A DNA stretch of 64,000 nt from Christiangramia salexigens (lineage in GTDB: Bacteria; Bacteroidota; Bacteroidia; Flavobacteriales; Flavobacteriaceae), in assembly GCF_001889005.1 (NCBI RefSeq), contig NZ_CP018153.1, positions 2,328,501 to 2,392,500 on the forward strand, in the 5' to 3' direction. The notes beneath the pieces are model-generated. The model saw only the letters and a program-made list of their open reading frames with translations, was not told the origin of the DNA and did not search any database. Positions 53,810 to 63,150 of the stretch are shown piece after piece. Position 1 is the first letter of the stretch. Every line of letters begins with the position of its first letter. Made by a program: the position numbers and the translations under genes.

Positions 53810-54290
53810 TACCGTTATTGTTACCTTATTTGTTCTTCTAATTAGCCTATGTAGTTCTTGTGATAAGAAAAGGGTTTTTGATGAATACAAACCGGTAAAA
53901 AACTGGCATAAAGATTCGCTGGTTTCCTTTAAGATCAAGGAAATAGATACCAGTAAAATATATGATCTTTTTATCAATATCAGGAATAACAATGAGTATG
54001 CATACAGTAATTTGTTTTTAATTACCGAGATCAAATTTCCTGAAGGAAAGGTGATTAGTGATACTCTGGAATATGAAATGACAGAGCCAAGCGGTAAGTG
54101 GTTAGGCACAGGATTTGGAGACGTTAAGGAAAACAAACTCTGGTATAAGAAAGAGGTGAAGTTTGAAGAAGCTGGAGAGTATGAGGTTAAAATTCAACAC
54201 GCCATGAGAAAGAACAGTGAGGTAGATGGTATTAAGAATCTTGACGGGATCTCTCATGTAGGATTTAGAATAGAAAATAGCGATAATTAA
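53802..54290 (+). CDS. gldH: Gliding motility lipoprotein GldH
   Basis: A 162-residue lipoprotein with signal helix and lipobox-like LCSSCDK at about residues 16-22. The mature domain has VFDEYKPVKNWHKDSLVSF, a conserved beginning in GldH, then IRNNNEYAYSNLFLITEI, and closes with ISHVGFRIE. GldH is required for gliding on surfaces in Flavobacterium johnsoniae and is associated with type IX secretion. The start ATG at 53802 is chosen because it gives the proper signal peptide and overlaps ricT by eight bases; a longer frame to 53718 lacks one. Confidence 0.88.
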   Translation: MRSTVIVTLFVLLISLCSSCDKKRVFDEYKPVKNWHKDSLVSFKIKEIDTSKIYDLFINIRNNNEYAYSNLFLITEIKFPEGKVISDTLEYEMTEPSGKWLGTGFGDVKENKLWYKKEVKFEEAGEYEVKIQHAMRKNSEVDGIKNLDGISHVGFRIENSDN

Positions 54291-54306
54291 TTTTTTTTTG
54301 AAATAA

Positions 54307-56619
54307 ATGGCCCGCACATCTAAAAAAGCAAAAAAACCTGCTCATAGTAATCGAAAATATATCATCGGTTTCTGGACACTTTTCGGAGTAGGTATATTGG
54401 CTGTAATATTCATCTTCCTGCTTGCAGGATGGGGAGCTTTCGGTAAAATGCCGACTTTCGAAGAACTTGAAAACCCGGAGACCAATCTTGCAACCGAGAT
54501 CTTCTCTTCAGATGGCGAAACCCTTGGGAAATATTATAGCGAGAACAGGACTCCTATAAAATATGAGGAATTACCGCAGCATCTTGTACAGGCGCTAGTG
54601 GCGACTGAAGATGAGAGGTTTTACAAACACGCGGGAATAGATGCCCGAGGTACTGCGCGTGCTGCCGTTTATCTGGGAACCCGTGGAGGAGCCAGTACTA
54701 TTACTCAGCAGCTTGCCAAGCAGTTGTTTACAGAAGATGTTTCCCAGAGTTTTGTGACCAGAGTCTTTCAGAAAATAAAAGAGTGGGTGATCGCTACTCG
54801 TCTTGAGCGACAATATACCAAAGAAGAGATTATCACCATGTACTTTAATAAGTACGACTTTGTATACCAGGCAGTGGGTATAAGGTCTGCTTCTAAGATT
54901 TATTTCGATAAAGAGGCCAGAGATCTGAATATTCAGGAATCTGCGGTGTTAGTAGGGATGCTGAAAAATGCAGCTCTTTACAATCCTATCAGAAGGCCGG
55001 AAATGGTAAAGGATAGAAGAAATCAGGTCTTCGAGCAAATGCAGCGCAACGGTTATATTTCTGAAGCTGAAATGGACAGCCTGCAAAAACTGCCTATGAA
55101 GATCGAGTTTACTCCGGAAGGACACGATGAAGGGATGGCAACATACTTTAGAGCATACCTTCAGGGCTTTATGAAAGACTGGATAAAAAAGAATCCTAAA
55201 CCTGATGGTTCTGAATATAGTCTGTACAGAGACGGTCTAAAGATTTATACCAGTATAGATTCCAGAATGCAGAAATATGCTGAAAATGCAGTGACCAAAC
55301 ATATCGCACATCTTCAAAAGGAATTCGATCGTCAGAATAAAAGCAATCCAACGGCTCCTTTCAGAGATATCGATGAGTCTGAAAAAGAAAGCATTGTGGA
55401 AAGCGCAATGAAGCGTTCAGATCGTTGGCGTAAAATGAAAGATCAGGGAAAATCTGAAAAAGAGATCCGAAAATCATTTACTGAAAAAGCTGAAATGAGA
55501 GTCTTTAGCTGGAACGGGACTATCGATACCGTGATGACACCACGCGATTCCATCTTATATTATAAGGCTTTTTTACAGGCAGGGATGATGTCTATGGTAC
55601 CACAGACTGGTGAAGTTAAAGCCTGGGTAGGAGGTACGAATTTCAAGCATTTCAAATATGACCACGTGAAACAAGGGAAAAGACAGGTAGGTTCTACTTT
55701 CAAGCCTTTTGTATATGCAACTGCGATAGACCAGTTAAAATTTTCACCATGTGATACCTTGCCGAAAAGCAAATTTACGATAGAAGCCGGTAAGCACGGA
55801 AATCAGAATGACTGGTCGCCAAAGAATGCCGGGGATAGTGATTATGACGGGATGATATCTTTAAAGAATGCTCTTGCACAATCTGTTAATACTGTTACTG
55901 CCAGGCTTATTGATAAAACAGGGCCTCAGCCGGTTATAAACCTGGTTAAGAAACTTGGTATAGATACTGATAATATTCCTGCTGTACCAGCCATTGCATT
56001 AGGTGTAGCAGATATGAGCCTGTTTGAAATGGTATCTGCATATAGCACTTTTGCCAATAAAGGTGTATATATAGAACCGATTGTGGTTAATAGAATAGAG
56101 GATAAGAACGGAACAGTTCTATATCAAAATACACCTCGTACTAAAGATGTTCTTAGCGATGAGGCTGCGTATGTAACTGTAAATCTCCTCGAAGGGGTAA
56201 CTCAATCTGGATCTGGTGTGAGACTCAGGGGCACCTGGGCCAAGGGCCGTCTGGATTATGAAAGAGCAGTGACCGGTTATCCTTATGACTTTAAGAACCC
56301 AATTGCCGGAAAAACGGGGACCACGCAGAACCAAAGTGATGGTTGGTTTATTGGAATGGTACCAGACCTAGCCACCGGAGTTTGGGTAGGTGCAGAGGAC
56401 CGTTCAGTTCATTTTCCATCTATAACCTATGGACAGGGAGCGACAATGGCATTACCCATATGGGGAATGTATATGAAGGATGTTTATGCAGATAAGGAAC
56501 TGGAGGTTTCTAAAGAGCCATTTGAAAAGCCAGAAAATCTAAGTATCGAGGTGAACTGTAGCAACTACGGTGCGGCTAAGAAAACTGAAGATTCAGTCCC
56601 AGATGAACTTGATTTTTAA
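54307..56619 (+). CDS. Bifunctional penicillin-binding protein 1A
   Basis: A 770-residue class A PBP that polymerises and cross-links peptidoglycan. The N-terminal helix (about 14-40) anchors it. The GT51 domain has TEDERFYKH with catalytic E101, and GGASTITQQLAKQLF near 137. The transpeptidase domain has GSTFKPF with catalytic S463 (SxxK), SVN near 526 (SxN), and GKTGTTQNQSDGWF near 671 (KTG). The C-terminus ends with an acidic PDELDF tail. It follows gldH by 16 bases, so ricT, gldH and this gene are probably one operon. Confidence 0.96.
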   Translation: MARTSKKAKKPAHSNRKYIIGFWTLFGVGILAVIFIFLLAGWGAFGKMPTFEELENPETNLATEIFSSDGETLGKYYSENRTPIKYEELPQHLVQALVATEDERFYKHAGIDARGTARAAVYLGTRGGASTITQQLAKQLFTEDVSQSFVTRVFQKIKEWVIATRLERQYTKEEIITMYFNKYDFVYQAVGIRSASKIYFDKEARDLNIQESAVLVGMLKNAALYNPIRRPEMVKDRRNQVFEQMQRNGYISEAEMDSLQKLPMKIEFTPEGHDEGMATYFRAYLQGFMKDWIKKNPKPDGSEYSLYRDGLKIYTSIDSRMQKYAENAVTKHIAHLQKEFDRQNKSNPTAPFRDIDESEKESIVESAMKRSDRWRKMKDQGKSEKEIRKSFTEKAEMRVFSWNGTIDTVMTPRDSILYYKAFLQAGMMSMVPQTGEVKAWVGGTNFKHFKYDHVKQGKRQVGSTFKPFVYATAIDQLKFSPCDTLPKSKFTIEAGKHGNQNDWSPKNAGDSDYDGMISLKNALAQSVNTVTARLIDKTGPQPVINLVKKLGIDTDNIPAVPAIALGVADMSLFEMVSAYSTFANKGVYIEPIVVNRIEDKNGTVLYQNTPRTKDVLSDEAAYVTVNLLEGVTQSGSGVRLRGTWAKGRLDYERAVTGYPYDFKNPIAGKTGTTQNQSDGWFIGMVPDLATGVWVGAEDRSVHFPSITYGQGATMALPIWGMYMKDVYADKELEVSKEPFEKPENLSIEVNCSNYGAAKKTEDSVPDELDF

Positions 56620-56726
56620 ATAAGTCCTAAAAAATAGTCCAAAAAATTCCTAATTGTTCAATTCCTGCGCTTGCAGCGTTGTGAGCAGTTTTTAAATTTT
56701 GTATTTTCGGGTAAAATTCTGAAAAA

Positions 56727-57428
56727 ATGATTTTAAAAACCGTTGATAACGTACAGGAAGCTGTAGAAGGTGTTAAGGACGGGATGACATTTATGCTTGG
56801 AGGGTTTGGCTTATGCGGAATCCCTGAAAATGCCATCTCAGAACTGGTGCGCCTTAATGTGAAAAACCTTACCTGTATATCCAATAACGCCGGAGTTGAC
56901 GATTTCGGTTTGGGACAATTATTACACAAAAAACAAATTGATAAAATGGTTTCATCCTATGTTGGTGAAAATGCCATTTTTGAAAAGCAAATGCTTAGCG
57001 GAGAGCTTGATGTTGAACTTATTCCACAGGGAACACTTGCGGCTCGTTGTCAGGCAGCTCAACAGGGTTTTCCTGCGATCTATACTCCTGCCGGATATGG
57101 TACAGAGGTAGCCGAAGGTAAAGAAACCCGTGAGTTTGATGGTAAAATGTACGTCCTGGAAGAGGCCTTCAAGGCTGATTTCGCTTTTGTAAAGGCCTGG
57201 AAAGGGGATAAGGCAGGCAACCTGATCTTTAAAGGCACCGCACGAAATTTCAATCCTACCATGTGTGGATCTGCAAAGATCACAGTAGCTGAGGTAGAAG
57301 AGCTGGTAGAACCCGGAGAACTGGATCCAAATCAGATTCACATCCCAGGAATTTTTGTTCAGAGAATTTTTCAGGGGAAAGACTATGAAAAGAGAATAGA
57401 ACAGCGAACCGTAAGACAAAAAGCATAA
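56727..57428 (+). CDS. scoA: Succinyl-CoA:3-ketoacid CoA transferase subunit A
   Basis: A 233-residue alpha subunit of a type I 3-oxoacid CoA transferase, which moves CoA from succinyl-CoA to acetoacetate or similar acids. The N-terminal [15 protein letters not shown] near residue 20 and [24 protein letters not shown] near 90 (RCQAAQQG, then YTPAGYG) are standard. Partner subunit B begins two bases after its stop. The upstream 107-base gap has an imperfect promoter (TAAATTTTG near 56692). Confidence 0.94.
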   Translation: MILKTVDNVQEAVEGVKDGMTFMLGGFGLCGIPENAISELVRLNVKNLTCISNNAGVDDFGLGQLLHKKQIDKMVSSYVGENAIFEKQMLSGELDVELIPQGTLAARCQAAQQGFPAIYTPAGYGTEVAEGKETREFDGKMYVLEEAFKADFAFVKAWKGDKAGNLIFKGTARNFNPTMCGSAKITVAEVEELVEPGELDPNQIHIPGIFVQRIFQGKDYEKRIEQRTVRQKA

Positions 57429-57430
57429 TT

Positions 57431-58087
57431 ATGGCATTAGATAAAAATGGAATCGCTCAACGAATAGCCAAAGAGGTAAAAGACGGTTATTATGTGAATC
57501 TAGGGATTGGAATACCAACCCTTGTAGCGAATTTTGTGAGAGATGATATTCAGGTTGAGTTTCAAAGTGAAAATGGAATACTTGGAATGGGTCCCTTTCC
57601 TGTAGATGGTGAAGAAGATGCCGATTTGATCAACGCCGGGAAACAAACTATAACGGCTCTTCCGGGTGCAAGTTTTTTCGATTCAGCAATGAGTTTTGGA
57701 ATGATACGCGGAAAGCATGTTCACCTAACTATTCTAGGCGCAATGGAGGTTGCTGAAAATGGAGACATCGCCAACTGGAAGATACCGGGTAAAATGGTAA
57801 AAGGTATGGGGGGAGCTATGGATCTCGTAGCTTCTGCAGATAATATCATTGTAGCAATGATGCATACTAATAAAGCCGGTGATTCTAAATTATTAAAAAG
57901 GTGTAGCCTACCGCTTACTGGTGTTGGTTGTGTGACTAAGATTGTAACGAACCTTGCGGTACTGGAAGTGACCAAAGATGGATTTAAACTGCTTGAAAGA
58001 GCACCAGGCGTTAGCGTAGAAGAAATTAAAGAGGCAACAGAAGGCCGCTTAATTGTTGAAGGAGATATTCCCGAAATGAAATTATAA
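57431..58087 (+). CDS. scoB: Succinyl-CoA:3-ketoacid CoA transferase subunit B
   Basis: A 218-residue beta subunit. Its catalytic Glu is in FQSENGILGMGP near residue 43, and GMGGAMDLV with later blocks are intact. It forms a heterotetramer with the product of scoA. It is the last gene of the two-gene operon and ends just before a strong terminator shared with the convergent gene. Confidence 0.94.
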   Translation: MALDKNGIAQRIAKEVKDGYYVNLGIGIPTLVANFVRDDIQVEFQSENGILGMGPFPVDGEEDADLINAGKQTITALPGASFFDSAMSFGMIRGKHVHLTILGAMEVAENGDIANWKIPGKMVKGMGGAMDLVASADNIIVAMMHTNKAGDSKLLKRCSLPLTGVGCVTKIVTNLAVLEVTKDGFKLLERAPGVSVEEIKEATEGRLIVEGDIPEMKL

Positions 58088-58093
58088 ATAATA

Positions 58094-58128
58094 AAAACTG
58101 CCGGATTTTTTCCGGCAGTTTTTATTTT
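58094..58128. terminator. Bidirectional terminator after scoB
   Basis: Stem AAAACTGCCGGA / TCCGGCAGTTTT with a TTTTT loop, followed by T residues. It also covers the last codons of the convergent DUF6616-like gene. Confidence 0.88.
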
Positions 58129-58486
58129 AGGTAAGAGAGGTTGAATTCTCTTCGATATCTACCATAAAATCGATGGCATCTTTCTGTGTGAGCATTTCTC
58201 CGCGTGAGTTTGCCTGAGAAAAGTAATCATACCAGCCTACATTCTTCAAGTTGCTTTCCAATACTTTTACTTCTTCCATAGATGGCATTTTCCAAACTGT
58301 CATATAGCGATAATCACTTCTGTAAGGAGTATGTTCATCATTTCTGGCCCATCCCAGATTTTCAACTCCGCTGGCCTTCATATTATTTATTCGGGTTTCC
58401 ATTTCGCTCATGAGTTTGCGCCTTTCACCATGGTCAAGTTTCATCCATTTAGTAGTGACGTTCCACATTTCAATATAAAGATACAT
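58127..58486 (-). CDS. DUF6616-like small protein
   Basis: A 119-residue soluble protein starting MYLYIEMWNVTTKWMKL, with conserved-looking GVENLGWARNDEHT and RYMTVWKMPSMEEV. It looks like a ferredoxin-like (Dabb/NIPSNAP-like) alpha-beta barrel, the pattern of small dimeric monooxygenase-like proteins, and resembles the family I recall as DUF6616. No cofactor residue set is clear. It is monocistronic. Confidence 0.65.
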   Translation of the reverse strand: MYLYIEMWNVTTKWMKLDHGERRKLMSEMETRINNMKASGVENLGWARNDEHTPYRSDYRYMTVWKMPSMEEVKVLESNLKNVGWYDYFSQANSRGEMLTQKDAIDFMVDIEENSTSLT

Positions 58487-58581
58487 AGCTATAAATTTTA
58501 TTGGTTAGACTATCTAAAGTTAATCAAATAAACATAGGATATCTGTGTTTGTTGCCTGAATAACAGTAATTTAAGAATGTT

Positions 58582-59295
58582 TTAAATCGAAATGATCTCC
58601 TTTTCCTCCAATAAGTCTTCCTGTCTGAGCCGTAAAATCACCTGTGCGATAGCGAGCACATCTTTTTCACAATATGTCACAATTCGGTCTGCTTCTCCCT
58701 TTTCATAATAGACTTCACGTACCATGGATCCGTCAATGTCATCTTTAGGGGAGGGGATTCCCAAAACGTTAGTAAGCAGTTTGAGTGAGGTGTAATGTTT
58801 ATAATCTCCAAACTTCCATAATTCCAATGTATCCAGATGAGGGACTTCCCAGGGCTTCTTCCCGAAAAGGTTCAATTTAGAAGGTAGCTTCATATTGTTT
58901 ATCAGCATTCTCCGTGCGATATATGGGAAATCGAATTCTTTTCCGTTGTGAGCACATAGAAGGTGTTCTGGTTGGGAAAAGTAATCATCCAGCAGCGCTG
59001 TAAAATCGCTTAGCAGTTTCTTTTCGTCCCCTTTAAAACTGGTTAATCTGAAGCTGCGTTCTGAATTTCGAAAACTAAAATAACCAACAGAAATGCAAAC
59101 TATCTTACCGAATTCTGACCAGATCCCTGCCCGGTTATAAAACTCTTCCGGACTGTAATCCTCTTTGCGTTGGTACTTGGATTTCTCATCCCAAAGCAGC
59201 TTTTTTTCTTCGCTTAGTTCAGCATAACTGCGAAATTCAGGCACGGTTTCGATATCCAGGAAAAGTATATTTTCCAGATTTAGTCTATGAAGCAT
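58582..59295 (-). CDS. DnaQ-like 3'-5' exonuclease (predicted PolB-type)
   Basis: A 237-residue DEDD-superfamily nuclease. LFLDIETVP near residues 11-19 supplies the first D and E, HNGKEFDFP near 109 the second Asp, and the last block has YCEKDVLAIAQV near 208 (Y-C-x-x-D). It matches the predicted PolB-like 3'-5' exonucleases standing alone in Bacteroidota. Its role may be single-strand DNA or RNA trimming; the substrate is unknown. ATG 59295 is preferred over a TTG at 59322; it overlaps the serine hydrolase gene by 11 bases. Confidence 0.85.
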   Translation of the reverse strand: MLHRLNLENILFLDIETVPEFRSYAELSEEKKLLWDEKSKYQRKEDYSPEEFYNRAGIWSEFGKIVCISVGYFSFRNSERSFRLTSFKGDEKKLLSDFTALLDDYFSQPEHLLCAHNGKEFDFPYIARRMLINNMKLPSKLNLFGKKPWEVPHLDTLELWKFGDYKHYTSLKLLTNVLGIPSPKDDIDGSMVREVYYEKGEADRIVTYCEKDVLAIAQVILRLRQEDLLEEKEIISI

Positions 59296-60433
59296 TTTCC
59301 AACATTTTATATGTTTCCTCAATATACATATAAAAGTCTTTATAGTGTTTGTCGTCTTTATTCTTGCCGATGAGGGCTTTGCCGAGTCTAACGATTACAA
59401 GATCATCTTCGGGGATCATTATAACGTATTGGCCTAAAACACCCCTCATATAGAATATTTGTTTGTCCTTAAAATCACTTAACCAGAATCCGTACCCATA
59501 GTAAGGCGATTCTTTAAATCTAGGTTGTGAGGCGATGGCAACAAAATTTGAATCGAGGATCTGTTTACCATCCCATAAACCATAATTTTCAAATAGCTTT
59601 CCAAGTTTTCCGAAATTTCTGGCATTGGAAGCTATGCAGCAATAAGCTTTTTCCATACCGCTTTCTTCACTATCCAATTGCCATAAAGCATTGTCGTTCA
59701 TTCCAAGTGGTTCCCAGAAACTTTCACTTAAATATTGGCTGAGGTTCTTCCCGGTCGCTTTTTCCAGAACCATTCCCAAAAGTTGAGTATTCCCGCTTAA
59801 ATATTCGAATTCTTTACCGGGTTGTTCAACGACTTCAAGGGCTAATACCTGTTCCCTGATATTATCATCAAAATATGCTCTGGCTGTGGATGCAAATGGG
59901 TTATAATAATTTTCATTCCAGTTAAGGCCAGATGCCATCGAAGAAAGATCTCCAAGGCTTAAATCCTTATCGAACCGAGGAAAAAAGTCAGAAACAGGCT
60001 GATTAATATTTTCCAGGTAACCATCCTGAATGGCTTTAAACATCAAGGCCGTGGTAATGCTTTTGGCCATAGAAAAGGAATTAGTCCTTGAGTATTCATC
60101 ATAACCTGCATAATATTGTTCAAACCAAAGGCTGTCGTTCTTTATGATAAGAAAGGCAGCGGTCCCTAATTCCCGGTTCAAACTATCAAGTGTGGACGTA
60201 GGATCAACTTCGTTGTAGGATTTGTGTAGCACCCATTCCTGTATGCTGTCACCATTCTTGATGAGGCGATTATCAAAATACGTATGGTCGTCTATAAATG
60301 CTGTTTTATGGCCTGTAAGATATGTGGTTTTAACCGCTTTAAAAATGTAGCCATATCCAAAAATATATAGGCCTGCAGAAAGGATAAATAGCGCGATAAA
60401 GAAGATTAACAGGAACTTGAAAAATTTCTTCAT
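59285..60433 (-). CDS. Serine hydrolase of the class C beta-lactamase family
   Basis: A 382-residue protein with an N-terminal hydrophobic anchor or signal (about 5-26). The SxxK motif is SMAKSITTAL with the nucleophile near residue 119, and the Tyr motif is within FEYLSGNTQ near 208. The late HxG/KTG region is poorly conserved (FYMRGVLGQY). Such proteins include esterases and D-aminopeptidases, so it need not be a beta-lactamase. It ends inside the exonuclease gene and begins 20 bases after the ogt stop. Confidence 0.86.
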   Translation of the reverse strand: MKKFFKFLLIFFIALFILSAGLYIFGYGYIFKAVKTTYLTGHKTAFIDDHTYFDNRLIKNGDSIQEWVLHKSYNEVDPTSTLDSLNRELGTAAFLIIKNDSLWFEQYYAGYDEYSRTNSFSMAKSITTALMFKAIQDGYLENINQPVSDFFPRFDKDLSLGDLSSMASGLNWNENYYNPFASTARAYFDDNIREQVLALEVVEQPGKEFEYLSGNTQLLGMVLEKATGKNLSQYLSESFWEPLGMNDNALWQLDSEESGMEKAYCCIASNARNFGKLGKLFENYGLWDGKQILDSNFVAIASQPRFKESPYYGYGFWLSDFKDKQIFYMRGVLGQYVIMIPEDDLVIVRLGKALIGKNKDDKHYKDFYMYIEETYKMLENAS

Positions 60434-60453
60434 AAAAAGAGATTCTGTTTCTT

Positions 60454-60927
60454 TTAAAATAAACTTTGCTGGGAAGGAGGATTTTCAAGGTCCAACAACC
60501 ATTTTTTGCGATGCAAACCTCCTGCATAACCTGTTAGGGAACCATCGCTGCCAATAACTCTGTGACATGGTATGATGATCCATAGTGGATTTTTTCCATT
60601 GGCAGATGCTACTGCTCTAATCGCTTTAGGATCACCAAGTTTTTTTGAAAGCTCCATATAAGAGTTGGTCTGTCCATATGGGATATTTAAAAGCTCCTGC
60701 CATACTCTCTTCTGAAAATCGGTGCCCTGCGGATTCAGCTCTAATTTGAATTCCTTTAGATCTCCTCTAAAATATTGATCTATCTGTTCGGCGGCAGATT
60801 TCAGTTCAGATGGAATTTCTGAAGAAGCCAATTCATCCTTATCGGATATAACAAAAGAGGAAATTCCATTGGCGTCTCCTCTTAATTCGGCGAGACCAAG
60901 TGGAGTTTTAATTCGTGCTTTCTTCAT
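60454..60927 (-). CDS. ogt: Methylated-DNA--protein-cysteine methyltransferase
   Basis: A 157-residue suicide repair protein that removes O6-alkyl groups from guanine onto a Cys. The active-site motif IIPCHRVIGSDGSLTGYAGG (PCHRV near residue 125) and the helix-turn-helix RAVASANGKNPL are intact. It lacks the AraC-type Ada regulatory domain. Its start overlaps the stop of the CNNM-type gene by 20 bases. Confidence 0.95.
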   Translation of the reverse strand: MKKARIKTPLGLAELRGDANGISSFVISDKDELASSEIPSELKSAAEQIDQYFRGDLKEFKLELNPQGTDFQKRVWQELLNIPYGQTNSYMELSKKLGDPKAIRAVASANGKNPLWIIIPCHRVIGSDGSLTGYAGGLHRKKWLLDLENPPSQQSLF

Positions 60928-62017
60928 TTGGAGTTTCTTCTTCCGGTTCCTGATCTTGTTTTCTTTGGATCAATCCAAGGCGTTTTGCGCGACGTTCCCA
61001 GTTTTTACGGGCAAGGTGCTGCATATCTTCCACGCTGTCGCTCTCATCCATTATTTCAAGTCCTAGTAGGGTCTCTATGATGTCTTCCATGGTCACGATT
61101 CCGGTAACATTACCAAATTCATCTGCGATCATAGAAATATGCGCCCTTTTTTGAACAAATATTTCAAAAAGTTCAGGGATAGGAGTATTGTCTCTTGTGA
61201 CCAGAATCTCTCTTTTTATTTGGCTTAGAGGTTGTTTACCTTTTTCATCTATCACCTCTTCAAGCACATCATCCTTCAGAATAAAACCAGAGATATTATT
61301 GGGTTTATTCTTATATACCGGGATTCGGGAAAACTTGAGGTTTTTGTGATTTTGATGGAACTCTTCCAAAGACATGCTTTCATCTTCTGTAATGGCTACA
61401 GAGAATGGGGTCATCACATCCTTGGCTTCAACAGATTTGAACACAAGGAGATTTTTGATCACCGTTGTTTCGCTTTCTTCAAAAACCCCTTCCTCTTCAG
61501 CGGCATCGGTAATTGCTGCAAACTCTTCCTTGCTCATGCTGCTTACGTGTGCCGATTTTCCAATCAATTTTGTCGTCAACATCATCAGCCAAAGTATGCC
61601 GGTATATTTTAAAGGAAAGATCATCATAGTCAAAGCTTTGGCCGTAAAATTGCCAAGGGATTGCCAATAGGTTGCTCCTATGGTTTTTGGGATGATCTCA
61701 GACAGGACTAGGATTGCCAGGGTCATTAAAGCAGAAACAATCCCAACCGCATTTCCCCCGTCACCAAAGGTCTTTTCTGCCTGAACTCCAACCAGGATAG
61801 CACCAACAGTATGTGCCACTGTATTAATCGTTAAAATAGCGATAAGCGGTTTGTCTATATCCTGCTTTAAATGCGCCAGAGTTTTAGCGTATTGCTTACC
61901 TTCTTTCGTTTTGATCTTTATGTATGACGGTGTTATGCTTAACAGAGTTGCTTCCAAAATGGAACACATAAAAGAGAAAAAAATGGATAAGGCGGCAAAA
62001 ATTAAAAGTAAGGCCAT
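60908..62017 (-). CDS. CNNM/HlyC-CorC-type protein (DUF21 and CBS domains)
   Basis: A 369-residue membrane protein: an N-terminal DUF21/CNNM region with four helices (about 1-150, MALLLIFAALSIFFSFMCSILEA at start), then two CBS domains (about 200-320, KDVMTPFSVAI and IVTMEDIIETLLGLEI), and a short charged tail. The CorC_HlyC domain that usually follows is absent. Such proteins are linked to magnesium, cobalt or sodium transport. It overlaps ogt by 20 bases at its end. No clear -7 element is visible upstream. Confidence 0.9.
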   Translation of the reverse strand: MALLLIFAALSIFFSFMCSILEATLLSITPSYIKIKTKEGKQYAKTLAHLKQDIDKPLIAILTINTVAHTVGAILVGVQAEKTFGDGGNAVGIVSALMTLAILVLSEIIPKTIGATYWQSLGNFTAKALTMMIFPLKYTGILWLMMLTTKLIGKSAHVSSMSKEEFAAITDAAEEEGVFEESETTVIKNLLVFKSVEAKDVMTPFSVAITEDESMSLEEFHQNHKNLKFSRIPVYKNKPNNISGFILKDDVLEEVIDEKGKQPLSQIKREILVTRDNTPIPELFEIFVQKRAHISMIADEFGNVTGIVTMEDIIETLLGLEIMDESDSVEDMQHLARKNWERRAKRLGLIQRKQDQEPEEETPNEESTN

Positions 62018-62095
62018 AAACTTTGTTGAGAGTTAGATTAGCTAATTTATATATTCTGAAGGCATTTTTTTAAAAAGAAATGATAAAAACCTAAA

Positions 62096-62130
62096 CGAAA
62101 ACAGCCTTTTAATGGTCTTAAAAGGCTGTT
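62096..62130 (-). terminator. Terminator of hemB
   Basis: Stem AACAGCCTTTTAA (62100-62112) / TTAAAAGGCTGTT (62118-62130) with a TGGTC loop, followed on the minus strand by a short T-run. The 62018-62154 gap otherwise holds nothing recognised. Confidence 0.65.
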
Positions 62131-62154
62131 GTTATATTGAATTTAATCGTTCTG

Positions 62155-63129
62155 TTAAGAGATAAGTTTTACTGCTTCTTTGGCAAAATAACTTGCAATC
62201 AAGTTCGCTCCAGCTCTTTTTATGGCTGTCAATTGTTCCAGCATAACAGCATCGTGGTCCAGCCAGCCTTTTTCTGATGCCGCCTTGATCATGGCATATT
62301 CACCACTAACTTGATACACCGCTACAGGAACATTTACAGCATTTTTGATATCACGAACAATATCCAGATAGCATAATCCCGGTTTCACCATAACAATATC
62401 TGCACCTTCCTCAATGTCCATGAGTGTTTCCTTTATGGCCTCCTCGCGGTTTGCCGGATCCATTTGATAGGTCTTTTTATCTCCAAATCCCGGGGCTGAA
62501 TCTAATGCATCTCTAAATGGGCCATAAAATGCTGAAGCATATTTCGCACTATAGCTCATTATACCTGTATCATGAAAACCTTCGACTTCCAGCAGGCTTC
62601 TTATCTCGAAAATTCTGCCATCCATCATATCACTTGGAGCCACAAAATCTGCTCCGGCTTTAGCGTGGGAAAGGCCCATTTCTGCAAGGATAGCCGTGGT
62701 ATCATCATTCAGGATCTTTCCATCTCCCACAATACCATCGTGCCCATAAGATGAGTAAGGGTCCAGAGCAACGTCTGTCATAACAAGCATTTCCGGAGTA
62801 GCATCTTTCACAGTCTTAATGGCTCTTTGCATGAGACCATCAGGATTTATAGCCTCGGTACCGGCATTATCCTTTAAATTTTCAGGAACTTTTACGAACA
62901 GGAGTACAGATCTAAGGCCTAAACTCCATAATTCTTTCACTTCTTTAGTTAGGAGGTCCAGACTATATCTGTAATAGCCCGGCATAGAAGCGATCTCTTC
63001 CTTTACGTCTTTTCCCTCTACAACAAAAAGCGGGGCAATAAAATCGTTCGGAGTGATCATATTTTCCCTAACCATGGATCTAATAGACTCATTGGTTCTT
63101 AATCTGCGATTTCTGCGTAATGGATACAT
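62155..63129 (-). CDS. hemB: Delta-aminolevulinic acid dehydratase (porphobilinogen synthase)
   Basis: HemB condenses two 5-aminolevulinates into porphobilinogen. The 324-residue protein has the Schiff-base Lys regions SAKYASAFYGPFRDA near residue 195 and VMVKPGLCYLDIV near 247, along with ALDPYSSYGHDG near 121. The Cys-rich zinc motif of some homologues is missing (Asp/Ala-type ligand set), which suggests a magnesium-dependent form. It follows hemF by 21 bases, so both are cotranscribed. Confidence 0.96.
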   Translation of the reverse strand: MYPLRRNRRLRTNESIRSMVRENMITPNDFIAPLFVVEGKDVKEEIASMPGYYRYSLDLLTKEVKELWSLGLRSVLLFVKVPENLKDNAGTEAINPDGLMQRAIKTVKDATPEMLVMTDVALDPYSSYGHDGIVGDGKILNDDTTAILAEMGLSHAKAGADFVAPSDMMDGRIFEIRSLLEVEGFHDTGIMSYSAKYASAFYGPFRDALDSAPGFGDKKTYQMDPANREEAIKETLMDIEEGADIVMVKPGLCYLDIVRDIKNAVNVPVAVYQVSGEYAMIKAASEKGWLDHDAVMLEQLTAIKRAGANLIASYFAKEAVKLIS

Positions 63130-63150
63130 AATGATTTTTTAGTTCTGTTA

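Noticed and set aside
55659..55674. Second CACGTG near-match to parS
   Set aside because: Only the right half agrees; the left four bases all differ. It is in the PBP1A coding sequence.
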